Counted from the stretch's first letter, positions 32,029 through 42,247 are shown. The stretch: DNA of 52,522 nt from an uncultured Mycoplasmatota bacterium (GCA_947305065.1 CAMZCT010000009.1:1-52522), one strand, 5' to 3'. The notes: generated by a model not told the origin, from the sequence alone. A program made the numbers and translations.

Positions 32029-33999
32029 ATGCGTAGAAAAAACAATTCTTTTATTATTATTACTATTTTCCTAATAATACTAGGTATTACTTTAGGTTAC
32101 GCTCTTATTCAAAGTGATATAGAAATCAATGGTCTAACTAATATTGGTAATAATACTTGGGATATCCACTTTGCTAACGTCGTAGTAAGTGAGAATTCCT
32201 TAACACCAGTATCAGGAGCAACAATTAATCCACAAGATAATACAAAAATAAATTATACTATTGTTTTGGATAAACCAGGTGATTTTTATGAATTTACAGT
32301 TGATATAGTTAATGCTGGTACCTTACCAGGAGAGATATCTTTATCTACAGTAAGTGGTATTAATCCTACTTATGAAGATATAATTGAATATTCTATAAAT
32401 TATACAAATGGAAATCCTATACAAGTGGGAGATATTTTAAATGATGGAGAGAGTAAAACTATTAGAGTTAGAACTTACTTTAGTGAAGATATAGATGTCG
32501 ATGAATTACCGAAAGATGATTTTAATTTAAACCTTGTTTTAAATATAACTTATATTCAAGCTGATGAAAGAGAACTAACAACAACTAGATTAGTTCAACA
32601 ATTAAAAACAGAAAACTCATCTTGTTTTACTAAATATGAAGGACAAGTAACAGATCAAGTAGGTCTAACTACAACTGCTAATAATATTTATTTTAATAAT
32701 TGTACAGATGAAAGAAATATTATTTTTGGAGGTTTCTGTTGGGAAGTAATTCGTACTACTGAAACTGGTGGGATGAAATTATTATATAATGGAGAACCAG
32801 TTAATGGAAAATGTGAAAGTACTAGAGGAAATCATAAAGGAATAATTGGCACAAGAGGGGAAGAAAAAAATCTTAATTCGAGTGTTGTCTATGGTAAAAA
32901 ATTCACCTATAATCTAACTAATAATACTTTTACTTTAGTAGATACCTTTACTTCCACTTGGTCCGATTCAACTTATAGAAATTTATTAGGAACTTATACT
33001 TGTTATAATAATTCTACTACATGCACAACTTTATTTTCCATAAATGGTTATAATTCTAGTACAACAGCTTATACTACAAGTTATACAATCGATAATACAA
33101 ACTATTCCAATATTGGAAATAGTCCGTTTAATGCTCAATATTCGTCAACAGCTATGGTAGGATATAAATATAATAAAGTATATCATTTTCAACGTAAACA
33201 ACCAGGTACAACATCTTATAAATATGGTAATTCTTTTACCTATAATTCTAATACTCATACCTATACATTATCTGGTACAAGTAAAACTATAAATAACTGG
33301 ACAACCGGTTATACTCAGCTTAATAATACTCATTATACATGCTGGAATACTGGTGGAAGTTGTGCTACAATATCCTATGTTTATTACACAAACGAAACAG
33401 AGGCAGTTTATTTTGATATTACAGATGGTAAGTCAGTAGGTGACGTATTAGTAGAAATGTTATCAGAAAATGATGTTAATTACTATAATTCAACTATAAA
33501 AGGGTACATAGATGCTTGGTACGAACATAACCTAACAAGCTATACTAATAAAATAGAAGACACCGTTTATTGTAATGATAGAACTATTCTTGATTTAGCT
33601 GCCTTTAATCCAAACGGCGGAGATACAGTTTTAAATTTTTGGATGACGTTCAAAAATTACAATCAAACTACATCTCTAGTTTGTTCAAGTTTAACTGATC
33701 AATTTGCCGTATCCAATAACAAAGCTAAATTAACATATCCAATCGCGTTAATAACCACAGAAGAATTAAGTAACCTTAACAGCCCTTCTTTAAGAGAAAA
33801 AGGCTACTGGTATCATAATTTAACTCCAAACTACTACGCCAGTGCTGCCGGTTTTGACTATGTTGTAGATGAAGATGGAACTATTAGTTATGTTCCTACA
33901 GATGATAGTGGAGGAGTAAGACCTGCCATATCAATATCATCGGATGCTGTAATTACTGGAGGAACAGGTACAGAAACAGACCCATGGATTGCTGAATAA
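32029..33999 (+). CDS. Large secreted surface protein, paralogue family with conserved C-terminal motif
   Basis: 656 residues. A signal anchor (about 7-26, IIITIFLIILGITLGYALI) precedes a beta-rich domain with KPGDFYEFTVDIVNAGTLPGEI, a TasA/camelysin-like pattern. The middle is Tyr/Asn/Thr-rich and repetitive (YTCYNNSTTC, NNTHYTCWNTGGSC), and the Cys pairs suggest disulfides. The C-terminus GVRPAISISSDAVITGGTGT...DPWIAE closely resembles that of 42307-43692 (IRPVINLNSSLTVNGLGT...NPYVIENS). The segment before the middle (FGGFCWEVIRTTETGGMKLLYNG) also matches that protein (KVWRIVGINTNQSVKLILND). No sorting signal; attachment is by the N-terminal helix. Function unknown, possibly fibre or adhesin. 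Confidence 0.75.
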   Translation: MRRKNNSFIIITIFLIILGITLGYALIQSDIEINGLTNIGNNTWDIHFANVVVSENSLTPVSGATINPQDNTKINYTIVLDKPGDFYEFTVDIVNAGTLPGEISLSTVSGINPTYEDIIEYSINYTNGNPIQVGDILNDGESKTIRVRTYFSEDIDVDELPKDDFNLNLVLNITYIQADERELTTTRLVQQLKTENSSCFTKYEGQVTDQVGLTTTANNIYFNNCTDERNIIFGGFCWEVIRTTETGGMKLLYNGEPVNGKCESTRGNHKGIIGTRGEEKNLNSSVVYGKKFTYNLTNNTFTLVDTFTSTWSDSTYRNLLGTYTCYNNSTTCTTLFSINGYNSSTTAYTTSYTIDNTNYSNIGNSPFNAQYSSTAMVGYKYNKVYHFQRKQPGTTSYKYGNSFTYNSNTHTYTLSGTSKTINNWTTGYTQLNNTHYTCWNTGGSCATISYVYYTNETEAVYFDITDGKSVGDVLVEMLSENDVNYYNSTIKGYIDAWYEHNLTSYTNKIEDTVYCNDRTILDLAAFNPNGGDTVLNFWMTFKNYNQTTSLVCSSLTDQFAVSNNKAKLTYPIALITTEELSNLNSPSLREKGYWYHNLTPNYYASAAGFDYVVDEDGTISYVPTDDSGGVRPAISISSDAVITGGTGTETDPWIAE

Positions 34000-34015
34000 A
34001 AGAAAGGAAAATAAC

Positions 34016-34501
34016 ATGAAATCAAAAATACAAAAATTACTAAAAGATAAAAAAAGTGTCTTAGTATTTGATGTTGATGGCGTACTAGCACCAATGGAAT
34101 ACGGAGAATATAATCATTATTATTATGATGATGAAGAGTGGGCTAAAGAACTAGAAAAAGGTATTGACTTTTACGGAAAAGTAAAACCTTTTAAAACTAT
34201 TCAAGAGTTCTTAAAAGATAAAAATATGGATAACATCTATGTTATTACTAAGGTAATGAATAAAGAAGAATTTCTTCAGAAATTATCTTTCCTAAACAAA
34301 AACTATAATATCAAAGAAGATAATTGTTATATGGTTTTTAAAGATAGAGATAAACTATTATTATTAGATGAAATAAAAGAAAAATATCCTAAGTTAGATA
34401 GCCATTACATAGTATTTATTGAAGATACAGTAGATAACTTAACTTATGTAATGAATAATAGCAAATATTCAACAGTTCATATTAGTTCCTTTATTAAGTA
34501 A
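34016..34501 (+). CDS. HAD-like hydrolase
   Basis: 161 residues. Motif I is VLVFDVDGVLA (nucleophile Asp and the DxD acid), and IVFIEDTVDNLTYV near the end is the motif IV acidic pair. A Thr in YVITKV may be motif II. It is a small cytoplasmic phosphatase of unknown substrate, with an insert of Tyr/Glu-rich sequence after motif I (YNHYYYDDEEW). Start 34016 follows AAAGGAAA; the frame is open from 33989, which would overlap the upstream gene. Confidence 0.82.
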   Translation: MKSKIQKLLKDKKSVLVFDVDGVLAPMEYGEYNHYYYDDEEWAKELEKGIDFYGKVKPFKTIQEFLKDKNMDNIYVITKVMNKEEFLQKLSFLNKNYNIKEDNCYMVFKDRDKLLLLDEIKEKYPKLDSHYIVFIEDTVDNLTYVMNNSKYSTVHISSFIK

Positions 34502-34547
34502 ACTATGTTAAAATATGATTGAATAAATTTAATTAGGAGTTGGTTTT

Positions 34548-35117
34548 ATGCGAAATAAAATAATCATAGCTTCTGTTTTTCTTATTGCTATATTAGGAAT
34601 AATACTTATTAATAATGCTTATTCATTAAACGAAGAGGTCCCTATTAAAGAAGATTTAGAAATAAAGATCCAAAATATAAATGAAGTAGAAGAAATAAAT
34701 GAAGTAGAAGAGAAAGAAATAAAAAAAGAAGGTTCAATACCTACTATAGTTGATAATAAAATTGAGAATATTTCTTTTTCCTTTCATAATCCAGGTGATT
34801 ATCTAACATTCCTATTTGATATAGTTAATACTAGTAATGTAGATGGAAAAATAACAAAAATTAATATTGGTGATATTAAATGTAGTGGGGAATATACAGA
34901 AGAGGAACTAGTTTCTATTTGTAGTAACGTTTCTACTGATATTGTTTATAAGAACACTAATAAAGAAATAAAAGAAAATGATATATTGTTTGCTAATAGT
35001 ACAACACCAATAAATGTTATGATTACTTATGATAATGGGCCAACAACTAAAGACGATGTTGATATAACAATAGATAACTTAAGTATTGAATTTGAATTTA
35101 AAAAAGCAACTAATTGA
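34548..35117 (+). CDS. Secreted TasA-like domain protein, short paralogue
   Basis: 189 residues. A signal anchor (about 5-25) leads into a Glu/Ile-rich spacer with a doubled INEVEE unit, then a beta domain with SFHNPGDYLTFLFDIVNTSN, which parallels PGDFYEFTVDIVNAGT of the large protein at 32029. The two look like long and short members of one surface family. Two Cys (IKCSGEY, SICSNV) may form a disulfide. It ends in a very strong terminator. The Shine-Dalgarno is TAGGAG. Confidence 0.7.
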   Translation: MRNKIIIASVFLIAILGIILINNAYSLNEEVPIKEDLEIKIQNINEVEEINEVEEKEIKKEGSIPTIVDNKIENISFSFHNPGDYLTFLFDIVNTSNVDGKITKINIGDIKCSGEYTEEELVSICSNVSTDIVYKNTNKEIKENDILFANSTTPINVMITYDNGPTTKDDVDITIDNLSIEFEFKKATN

Positions 35118-35136
35118 TGAATTAGTTGCTTTTTTT
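35101..35136. terminator. Strong bidirectional terminator
   Basis: Perfect 15-bp stem AAAAAGCAACTAATT (35101-35115) / AATTAGTTGCTTTTT (35120-35134), tetraloop GATG; the stop of the preceding gene is inside the stem. It also ends the converging gene at 35138. Confidence 0.93.
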
Positions 35137-35137
35137 A

Positions 35138-36802
35138 TTAGAAATTATTTTCTTCTGGTGTATTATATGACTGAATACTATTATATGTCATACCACCAAG
35201 GTTTTCAGTATAGAAACCTAATGGAGAACCCTTAGTAGTCTCTAAGAAATCTGATAACATCTTGTTTTGGTCTTCTTCAGATAAAGTAACAGCAGTACTA
35301 TCATCAAATTCAGCTATCTTAACATTAGGTGTAATATTTACTTTTGATAAAAATTTAATAAATTCACTACCAGATTTAGCAGAACATTCTACATCAATAG
35401 TATTACCATTCGCTTTAAGATTGAAAATACCAGTCATTTTTTCATCTGCATCATAGTTAAATGAATAATCAAGTTTAATTTCATTTTCAGTTAATAGATT
35501 TATTTTAAATTTAGCTACTTCTTCACCAGCACTCTTTAATACAGCATTTGTAACTTCGCCTTCCTTAACTCCTATGAAAGATACTTCATTATTCTTATCA
35601 CCAGGGAATAAATATCCTTCGAAGTTACCTTCGTTAGTGTAGAAATACATTAATTTATTTTCTTTTTCACCAAAATCAAAACCAATTACGTCTGCTTTAT
35701 TTGAATAAACATTAACAACTAAATTTAATTCATCATCTATTTTGCTATAATCAATATCAACAAATTGAGCTTTATATTGTTCTTTAGTAGTACCAAGTTT
35801 TTCAATGATATCCATAGATTTACTATCTGCATATAAACCTTCAATAACAGATTTACATATTGTAGTATACATAGCTTTATCAATTACTAAACCATTTCTT
35901 GTAACTTTTATTTCGCTTCCATTTACTTTTAATAAATAATTATTTTCTTTAATAAAATCTTCATCTTTTAAATCTTTAAATAATAATTCTTCAAACTTAG
36001 TAGTAAGATATTTTAAATCTTCTGAGTTAACTGTTTCATTATTTTCAAACCATTCTTTATATCCATCTACTTCATTCATATTCAGATATTTAACAATTCT
36101 TTCATCACTAGATAATTTATAGAATAAATAATCGTTTTTGACATAGAATAGAGCACCGATTTCTTTATTATCTTTACCAACCATTGCAATATTTGCTTCT
36201 ATTCTTTTATTCTTACTATCCATACCTGCTTTAAATTTGTATTTGTAATCTACAAATTGTTTTAACTCTTCAATATTTGTATCTAATGATAAATCAACAT
36301 CATACATACTAGAACCAAAATCTACTTGATCTAATCTTTTATTAACCTGAGTAGTTATCTTATTAATTGAAGCCTCAAAGACATTCTTTGGAGAGCTCAT
36401 AAAGTTATTTACTATCATTGGATAAATTACAAAATATCCAAGTAGAGCAAGTACAATTAAGCATCCAATAATCAATAATGGCTTCTTCAAATTCTTTTTA
36501 TTATCTTTTTTTTCTTCAAATCCAGTACCTGTTACATCTTGAGTAGGGAAAGGACTTGCTTCTGGAGTAGGTGGAACTTGGTTCAAATCAGTTTGAGCAG
36601 GGCCAATCTCTGCACTAGGTTCATTACTAATCTCCTTTACTGGTGCTTCCTCTTCAGCAGGTTTTGGAGTCAAAGTAATTGTTTCTTCATTATTAGGAGT
36701 ACTTTCTTCTTTAACCTCAAAACTTTCTTCTTTGTTAGATAATTCTTCAGGTTTAACACCATTTTCTGTTACGGAATTGTTTAAATCTTTATTTTCTTCC
36801 AT
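35138..36802 (-). CDS. Single-pass membrane protein with Pro/Glu-rich cytoplasmic tail
   Basis: 554 residues. The first 105 residues are a disordered acidic, Pro-rich cytoplasmic tail, the membrane helix is at about 107-130 (PLLIIGCLIVLALLGYFVIY), and a 420-residue beta-rich domain lies outside with repeated Lys/Asp motifs. This topology is shared with the protein at 45817-46992, so they could be distant relatives. No enzyme motif; the periodic strands might be LolA-like, but this is uncertain. The Shine-Dalgarno is AGAGAGTGAT. Confidence 0.7.
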   Translation of the reverse strand: MEENKDLNNSVTENGVKPEELSNKEESFEVKEESTPNNEETITLTPKPAEEEAPVKEISNEPSAEIGPAQTDLNQVPPTPEASPFPTQDVTGTGFEEKKDNKKNLKKPLLIIGCLIVLALLGYFVIYPMIVNNFMSSPKNVFEASINKITTQVNKRLDQVDFGSSMYDVDLSLDTNIEELKQFVDYKYKFKAGMDSKNKRIEANIAMVGKDNKEIGALFYVKNDYLFYKLSSDERIVKYLNMNEVDGYKEWFENNETVNSEDLKYLTTKFEELLFKDLKDEDFIKENNYLLKVNGSEIKVTRNGLVIDKAMYTTICKSVIEGLYADSKSMDIIEKLGTTKEQYKAQFVDIDYSKIDDELNLVVNVYSNKADVIGFDFGEKENKLMYFYTNEGNFEGYLFPGDKNNEVSFIGVKEGEVTNAVLKSAGEEVAKFKINLLTENEIKLDYSFNYDADEKMTGIFNLKANGNTIDVECSAKSGSEFIKFLSKVNITPNVKIAEFDDSTAVTLSEEDQNKMLSDFLETTKGSPLGFYTENLGGMTYNSIQSYNTPEENNF

Positions 36803-36924
36803 ATAATCACTCTCTTTCTATTATCTAAAATAATTATAACAAAAATAATTATATAAAAAAATAAAAATCATCCTAAATTTTTTGTTTTTTTGGTATAATT
36901 ATAATAATAAAGAGGAGCATGGCT

Positions 36925-39006
36925 ATGAATAAGAAAAAACTTAATATTTTTATCTACTTTTTTGTTGTTTTATTCTATTATTTAGTTTTTGAATTAATGA
37001 CTAATAATTTCCTAAGCTCTTTAGTATCCGTAATACGTTACAGTAAGTATGGATTATTTATTGTTTCAGAGGTATGCTGGTTATCATTAGTACTTCTAGC
37101 TATTTTTCTATTTAATGACGGAAAGATATTTGGTGAAAAGAATGATGGTTTCTTTAAAACCTTATTCATTTGTTTTCCTTTAACAATAAGTGGAGTATTT
37201 TATACACTTACTAGTTTAGATTCTTTATTTAATTCAACATTATTAAATGTCGTTGGAATAGCTATTTATTCCTTTACTATTGGTTTAACAGAAGAATTAT
37301 TAGTAAGAGGTTGGATTCTTAATCGATTTTTTAAAAAATATGATCGAAAAAGAAAAGAAATATACTTATCAATATTATTTAGTTCTTTAATATTTGGTGG
37401 TATGCATATAAGTAACATATGGGTCGGTGGACAAACCGTATCAGAAACTTTGATTCAAGTTTTATTTGCCACCGCTGCGGGTGTATTTTTTGGGACTGCT
37501 TACTTTAGAACCAGAAATATTATTGCCTTGGCTTTTGTTCACGGATTCTATGATTTTAGTCTTTTAATAAGTGATGTTAATCTTCTTCGTGATTGTACAA
37601 CATTTCCGAACTTTAATATCACTAAATATCAACTATTTATTAATCTAATTAATAGTTTGATTTTGGTACTTGCATCATTAGTAATAATGCGAAAGAGTAA
37701 AACTAATCATTTATTTGGGGAAACAGTTAGTGATGAACAAATATCCAAGGACAAAGAATTAAAAACAAGAATAGTTACAGCTTGTGTTGTAATATATATT
37801 GTTGGTTATAACATTCCCGTTAGTTTCTTTGGAGTAACTAAAGAAGACTTAAGTGGTTATAAAGTTTGTTATAACTATCCGTCAATTAATCTAAGAAACG
37901 TTGAAACATCATATAATAACTATTCTAAATTTATAATTGAAAATGATACTGTAAAATATTTATTTTCCATAAAAAAAGGTAATTTGGTTTTAACTGTAAA
38001 TGAAAAAGACTATCAAATAGCTCCCAATATTACTGATTATAAAGTTGTAATAAATGATGATATATATACTGTATATTATTTACAACAAGAAGATAATAGT
38101 AATAATTCCATTATTAATTATTCTAGCTATTTAGTTAGAAACCAATTATCTATCGATGAAAACTATATTAACACTTTTATAAAATCATTTATTAAACAGG
38201 GAGTACCTCCTGCTAATACTTTAGGAGTTATAAAAGAAGATGGATATGATTATAACTTCCCAATGTTAAAAGATTATAATAATAATATATTATTAATAGA
38301 TAAAAAAAATGTAGTAAGACAGGTAATTGTTGATCCTTCTAAACCTAGCTCAGTTACATCTCCTGAAGAAAATAATAAAGTACAAGAATTAACTCAAAGT
38401 CTTTATCAAACAATACCATATATTGATTTTAAAAATATTGAATATCTAGATGCATATCGTGGCCAAGATATTACTATAGATAACTTAGAGATTAAAAACA
38501 TCCTAAATAATGTTTATAAACTATCTCATCAAGAACAATTAGAGTTAACTGTTTATTCTGATAATTGTTATCCTACTAATCCTTGTCAAGGTAACGCCTA
38601 TGTTAATAACTTAGAACTTATTAACAAGTTAAAAGAATTATATAATAAAGACTTAGTAGGTATAGAAAGTTTCAATATTCGTAACGGAATAGTAGAATTA
38701 AATAATGACTTCTGGGTATTCCTTAAAAGAGAAAACAATCCAGAAATAGAAAGAATTAATAAGATAACAGATTCTTACTTTAATGGTAAAGACTTAGTAA
38801 TAAAAGAGAAAGCAGGATTTATATATAATGATACCTTAAGTAAGTATAGTGATATAGATAATTCTATTATTACAACAAATAATTATAAAGAAACATTAAA
38901 GAATTATTTCAAGGAACATAGTAATGAGTTTAGTACTTTTATTCACACCTTTAAATATGATGAAAATAATAATAAATACTATTACTATAGTACTCAAGTA
39001 AAATAA
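36925..39006 (+). CDS. CPBP intramembrane protease with large extracellular domain
   Basis: 693 residues. The first 290 residues have about eight helices with the CPBP (Abi/CAAX) signature: GLTEELLVRGWILNRFF (Glu-Glu and Arg), FGGMHISNIW (His) and FVHGFYDFS (His). The remaining 400 residues after a last helix (near 292-310, VTACVVIYIVGYNIPVSF) form an outside domain with no recognised family. CPBP proteins cleave prenylated or other membrane substrates and in Bacillota often protect from bacteriocins; a large fused ectodomain is unusual. ATG 36925 is preferred over 36919 because GAGGAG is 7 nt away rather than 1. Confidence 0.82.
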   Translation: MNKKKLNIFIYFFVVLFYYLVFELMTNNFLSSLVSVIRYSKYGLFIVSEVCWLSLVLLAIFLFNDGKIFGEKNDGFFKTLFICFPLTISGVFYTLTSLDSLFNSTLLNVVGIAIYSFTIGLTEELLVRGWILNRFFKKYDRKRKEIYLSILFSSLIFGGMHISNIWVGGQTVSETLIQVLFATAAGVFFGTAYFRTRNIIALAFVHGFYDFSLLISDVNLLRDCTTFPNFNITKYQLFINLINSLILVLASLVIMRKSKTNHLFGETVSDEQISKDKELKTRIVTACVVIYIVGYNIPVSFFGVTKEDLSGYKVCYNYPSINLRNVETSYNNYSKFIIENDTVKYLFSIKKGNLVLTVNEKDYQIAPNITDYKVVINDDIYTVYYLQQEDNSNNSIINYSSYLVRNQLSIDENYINTFIKSFIKQGVPPANTLGVIKEDGYDYNFPMLKDYNNNILLIDKKNVVRQVIVDPSKPSSVTSPEENNKVQELTQSLYQTIPYIDFKNIEYLDAYRGQDITIDNLEIKNILNNVYKLSHQEQLELTVYSDNCYPTNPCQGNAYVNNLELINKLKELYNKDLVGIESFNIRNGIVELNNDFWVFLKRENNPEIERINKITDSYFNGKDLVIKEKAGFIYNDTLSKYSDIDNSIITTNNYKETLKNYFKEHSNEFSTFIHTFKYDENNNKYYYYSTQVK

Positions 39007-39031
39007 AGATATATTAAATATATCTTTTTTA
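39005..39031 (+). terminator. Terminator of the CPBP gene
   Basis: AAAGATATA (39005-39013) / TATATCTTT (39019-39027), loop TTAAA, T run. Confidence 0.78.
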
Positions 39032-39079
39032 CATTTTTAATGAATATATGGTATAGTATAGGCGGTTTTGGTGATTTAT

Positions 39080-40297
39080 ATGGCAAGTAGAAATGTTTTA
39101 AACGTTTTTAAAAATCTCGCAGAAGCAAGACCCAAAGATAAAAAAATAGCGGAAAGAATATGTAAGGCAGTTAAAGTTGGGTTTAATGAAGATAAATTTG
39201 TTGAGATGTATATCATAGAAAGAGAAGCATCAATTGATGGGGATATAGTATATAGCATAATTATTAGTTTTACAGATCATGAAATAGAAGTTACAATTTT
39301 AGATTATAGTTACTTTGTAACAAACCTCTACAGAAAACATAACTACCAAATAGTTAAAGAGTACTACTATGAAGAAGATGTTCCAGCATTAGAAAGTTTT
39401 TCTATATCTAATGGTACATGTACTATGAGTATCAAAGAAGAATATCCTGCTTCATCAGTAATGGTAGCGAATGACGACATTTGTTTAACAAGAACTCATT
39501 TAGAAAACAATTACTTTGATCCAGAGGATAATCTTGCTACTAGCATTTTGAATTTCGTAAATGAAATTAGTACTGATCAGTATAATGGATGTGATGAAGT
39601 GTTTTACTTCCAAGACAATAAATCCATGTATCATATTAGAAACGCCGAAAAAAAAGATGAATATAGCTTTCAAGCAGGGGCAACTCTTGATAACCCGCGT
39701 TACAAATTGACAACAATTGATTTTGAAGAAGAAGAAAAAGCTTTATTTAAAAATACTGGTATAGCATATGAATCAACAGATAAATATCCTAAAATCTACT
39801 GTCTATGTAGTTATAATCAAGATAACTATGATGGAAAAGTAGAGATGCACATAATCAAATACAATACATTTTTATCATTTGCAATATTGGAAAATAATAA
39901 AGACAAGATAACTTTTAATGTTTCAGGAGAACTTTGTAGTTATATTAATAAGAATGACTTAAATAAAATAAAAGAAGAATTAACAAAACGACTTGGTGAT
40001 CGACCATATATTGATTTAGTAACAAATTACATTGATGAATTAATACTTAGATCTAATAAACGTTTGAAAACCAATTTTGATAATATGGTTTCATACAATG
40101 AAGATATATTTGATTTCTATATTAACGGAGGAAAAGATATATTCTCATCGAAAGGAAAAGATATAGAACATCGAGCATTTGATATCTACTGTCGAAAAGA
40201 AACACTTGGTAGTTTATTAAAAGGTATAAAAGAACCAGAAATAGGAATAAAAAAGAGTTCTGTACAATTAAAGAAAATAATAAATCATGAACAATAA
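39080..40297 (+). CDS. Cytoplasmic protein of unknown function
   Basis: 405 residues without signal or membrane segment. Mixed alpha/beta composition with acidic patches; a helical N-terminus (NVLNVFKNLAEARPKDKK) and an acidic central region, ending in a basic tail (IGIKKSSVQLKKIINH). No family recognised. Start 39080 follows GGTGAT; TTG at 39068 is in frame but poorer. It overlaps the following XRE regulator gene by 11 bp and is therefore translated with it, suggesting a shared pathway, perhaps as effector or sensor partner. Confidence 0.65.
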   Translation: MASRNVLNVFKNLAEARPKDKKIAERICKAVKVGFNEDKFVEMYIIEREASIDGDIVYSIIISFTDHEIEVTILDYSYFVTNLYRKHNYQIVKEYYYEEDVPALESFSISNGTCTMSIKEEYPASSVMVANDDICLTRTHLENNYFDPEDNLATSILNFVNEISTDQYNGCDEVFYFQDNKSMYHIRNAEKKDEYSFQAGATLDNPRYKLTTIDFEEEEKALFKNTGIAYESTDKYPKIYCLCSYNQDNYDGKVEMHIIKYNTFLSFAILENNKDKITFNVSGELCSYINKNDLNKIKEELTKRLGDRPYIDLVTNYIDELILRSNKRLKTNFDNMVSYNEDIFDFYINGGKDIFSSKGKDIEHRAFDIYCRKETLGSLLKGIKEPEIGIKKSSVQLKKIINHEQ

Positions 40298-41330
40298 AAA
40301 AAGAGGGGCTTTTCTTAAAAAAGCTCGTGAAAGAAAAAATCTAACCCAAGAAGAATTAGGAGCCCTTATATACTACTCTGATAAAACAATCTCTGCTTGG
40401 GAAAAGGGAATATATACACCATCAGATTATGACACAATAATAAGACTAGCAGAAGTATTGGATATTCCACCGTTATCAATAATATATGGTGAAGAAAATA
40501 CTACGGAAGAAGAACAGATTTATTCTTATTTAAACTATAAAGAACAAACTAGATTAAAAATATTAATTATATCAATTATATTCTTAATTACCTTAATAAC
40601 AATTTTAGTATCTTTTTATCTAACTAATCTTAAAGATACAACTAAAATGTATTCTATAACAACAGATAGAGAAGATATTATTCTTAAAGATAGTTTTTAC
40701 TTATCAAATAAAAGAACTAGTGTACTTTCTTTAAATAAAATTCTTATAATGAATAATAAATATAGTGTTAAACATATTGAATTGTATTACTTAGATAATA
40801 ATAAAAAGATTAAAATAGTATCTGGTCCGAATGAAAACTATTATTTAGAAAATAATAACTTAATAGATGAATACAATATAAAAGACTTAGTTAAGAAAAA
40901 TTTATATCTAATTATTAAAACTAATAATAACGAGGAGATTAAATCTTCGGTACTACTTAACAAAAGACATAAATTGTTTTATAAAGAAGAAACAATACCA
41001 GATGATAAAGATAAGAAGTATATTACCTTAGAAAAAATGGGATTTATCTACCAAGATAATCAATATGTTCTTCAAGAAGATAATATAACAATTAGATTTA
41101 ATAAAAATGGTATTTTATATTTAACTAAGGAAAATAAAGATAATAATGAATACTTAACTAAAAGAATTAATGATAAAAATATTATATACAAAAAGATGTT
41201 TATAAATGGTAAATATCAAGAAAAAAATATAAATATAAAAGATAAAGAAACTTGTAATCTTCAATCCAAAAAAGATATTAAAGACTTAGTGAAATGCCTT
41301 AATTACATATCAGAGGAATTATCAGATTAG
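40287..41330 (+). CDS. Membrane-tethered XRE-family regulator
   Basis: 347 residues. Residues 7-65 are a helix-turn-helix domain of the XRE/Cro type (KKARERKNLTQEELGALIYYS, then KTISAWEKGIYTPSDYDTII). A membrane helix follows at about 92-112 (ILIISIIFLITLITILVSFY), and about 230 residues outside form a Lys/Asn-rich sensor domain. One membrane pass with an outside domain suggests a one-component sensor or a regulator released by proteolysis. It overlaps the upstream gene by 11 bp and lies near the CPBP protease at 36925. A terminator follows. It has no clear Shine-Dalgarno of its own, so coupling is likely. Confidence 0.85.
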   Translation: MNNKKRGAFLKKARERKNLTQEELGALIYYSDKTISAWEKGIYTPSDYDTIIRLAEVLDIPPLSIIYGEENTTEEEQIYSYLNYKEQTRLKILIISIIFLITLITILVSFYLTNLKDTTKMYSITTDREDIILKDSFYLSNKRTSVLSLNKILIMNNKYSVKHIELYYLDNNKKIKIVSGPNENYYLENNNLIDEYNIKDLVKKNLYLIIKTNNNEEIKSSVLLNKRHKLFYKEETIPDDKDKKYITLEKMGFIYQDNQYVLQEDNITIRFNKNGILYLTKENKDNNEYLTKRINDKNIIYKKMFINGKYQEKNINIKDKETCNLQSKKDIKDLVKCLNYISEELSD

Positions 41331-41360
41331 GAACTCTAGTATTTATAGAGTTCTTTTTAT
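41331..41360 (+). terminator. Terminator of the XRE operon
   Basis: GAACTCTA (41331-41338) / TAGAGTTC (41346-41353), loop of 7, then TTTTTATTTT. Confidence 0.85.
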
Positions 41361-41401
41361 TTTACCTTATGCTATCTTTTAGCCAGAAAGGAGGTGTAAG
41401 T

Positions 41402-42136
41402 GTGAACAAAGCAAGTAAACTATTATTCATTATAGTATTATTTTTATTGTTTATATCTTTTAGTAAGGCTGAAGAATGTATTATAACAAATAATGCTAAT
41501 GTTGATATTCCCTGTGATTTATATAATTCACTTAGTAATTATTATTCCGATAATTTCTTAAAATATATGACTAGTGAAGAATATAACCAAATAAAAGATA
41601 ATGACATTAATGAAATAGAAACATATACTATAACTGAACAAAATCCCTTCATAGATAATAACAATAATCGTGGCACATATTTTGAAACTAGTTATAAAGA
41701 ATTAAGAATTACAAGAAATGGGAACTTTATTAACGCAAATTTATTATGGGTACAAAACCCATCTACTAGAAGTTATGATGTATTTGGTATTAGATTCTAT
41801 GGGCCATCAATAGTAGGTACACCACTATTTAGAGAGTATTATTCAGTAAATGGAGTAACTTATTCTTCATCTAACTATAGTAGAAAAGACTTCTCTAATG
41901 GTTTTGGAATATCAGTAAAACTACCTAGTTATAATCACTTAGAATCAGACATTACCTTTACTTATTCAGGAAGTGGAACAATATTTGCTTCATATCAACA
42001 TGCTATTACCAATGTTACTTTAACACAAAGTAAGAAGTATACATTGTCAGCTAGCGGCTATGGAAATGTATTATTATTTGATACTAATATTCAGCCAAAA
42101 TATGATAATATGACTGGAGTAAGCATTCAAGGGTAA
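41402..42136 (+). CDS. Secreted protein, beta-rich, unknown
   Basis: 244 residues. GTG start at 41402 is set by one of the best Shine-Dalgarno sequences in the window (AAGGAGGTG, about 6 nt upstream); the ATG-open frame from 41369 is not used. A signal peptide (1-24, ending FSKAEE) leads into a domain with two early Cys (EECIITNN, IPCDLYN). The rest is a Ser/Tyr/Asn-rich beta structure (GIRFYGPSIVGTPLFREYY, FTYSGSGTIFASY). No sorting motif or lipobox, so it may be released or bind the surface. No family recognised. Confidence 0.72.
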   Translation: MNKASKLLFIIVLFLLFISFSKAEECIITNNANVDIPCDLYNSLSNYYSDNFLKYMTSEEYNQIKDNDINEIETYTITEQNPFIDNNNNRGTYFETSYKELRITRNGNFINANLLWVQNPSTRSYDVFGIRFYGPSIVGTPLFREYYSVNGVTYSSSNYSRKDFSNGFGISVKLPSYNHLESDITFTYSGSGTIFASYQHAITNVTLTQSKKYTLSASGYGNVLLFDTNIQPKYDNMTGVSIQG

Positions 42137-42155
42137 TACAGAGTAGTCACCCCAT

Positions 42156-42186
42156 AAAAGTCAAGTACATTACTTGACTTTTTTTG
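42156..42186 (+). terminator. Terminator of the secreted beta-rich protein
   Basis: Perfect 11-bp stem AAAGTCAAGTA (42156-42166) / TACTTGACTTT (42170-42180), 3-nt loop, T run. Confidence 0.9.
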
Positions 42187-42247
42187 TCAATAAAATGCCA
42201 AGAAATGTTAAATAAAAAATAATAGTAATTATATGATTTACGAATCG

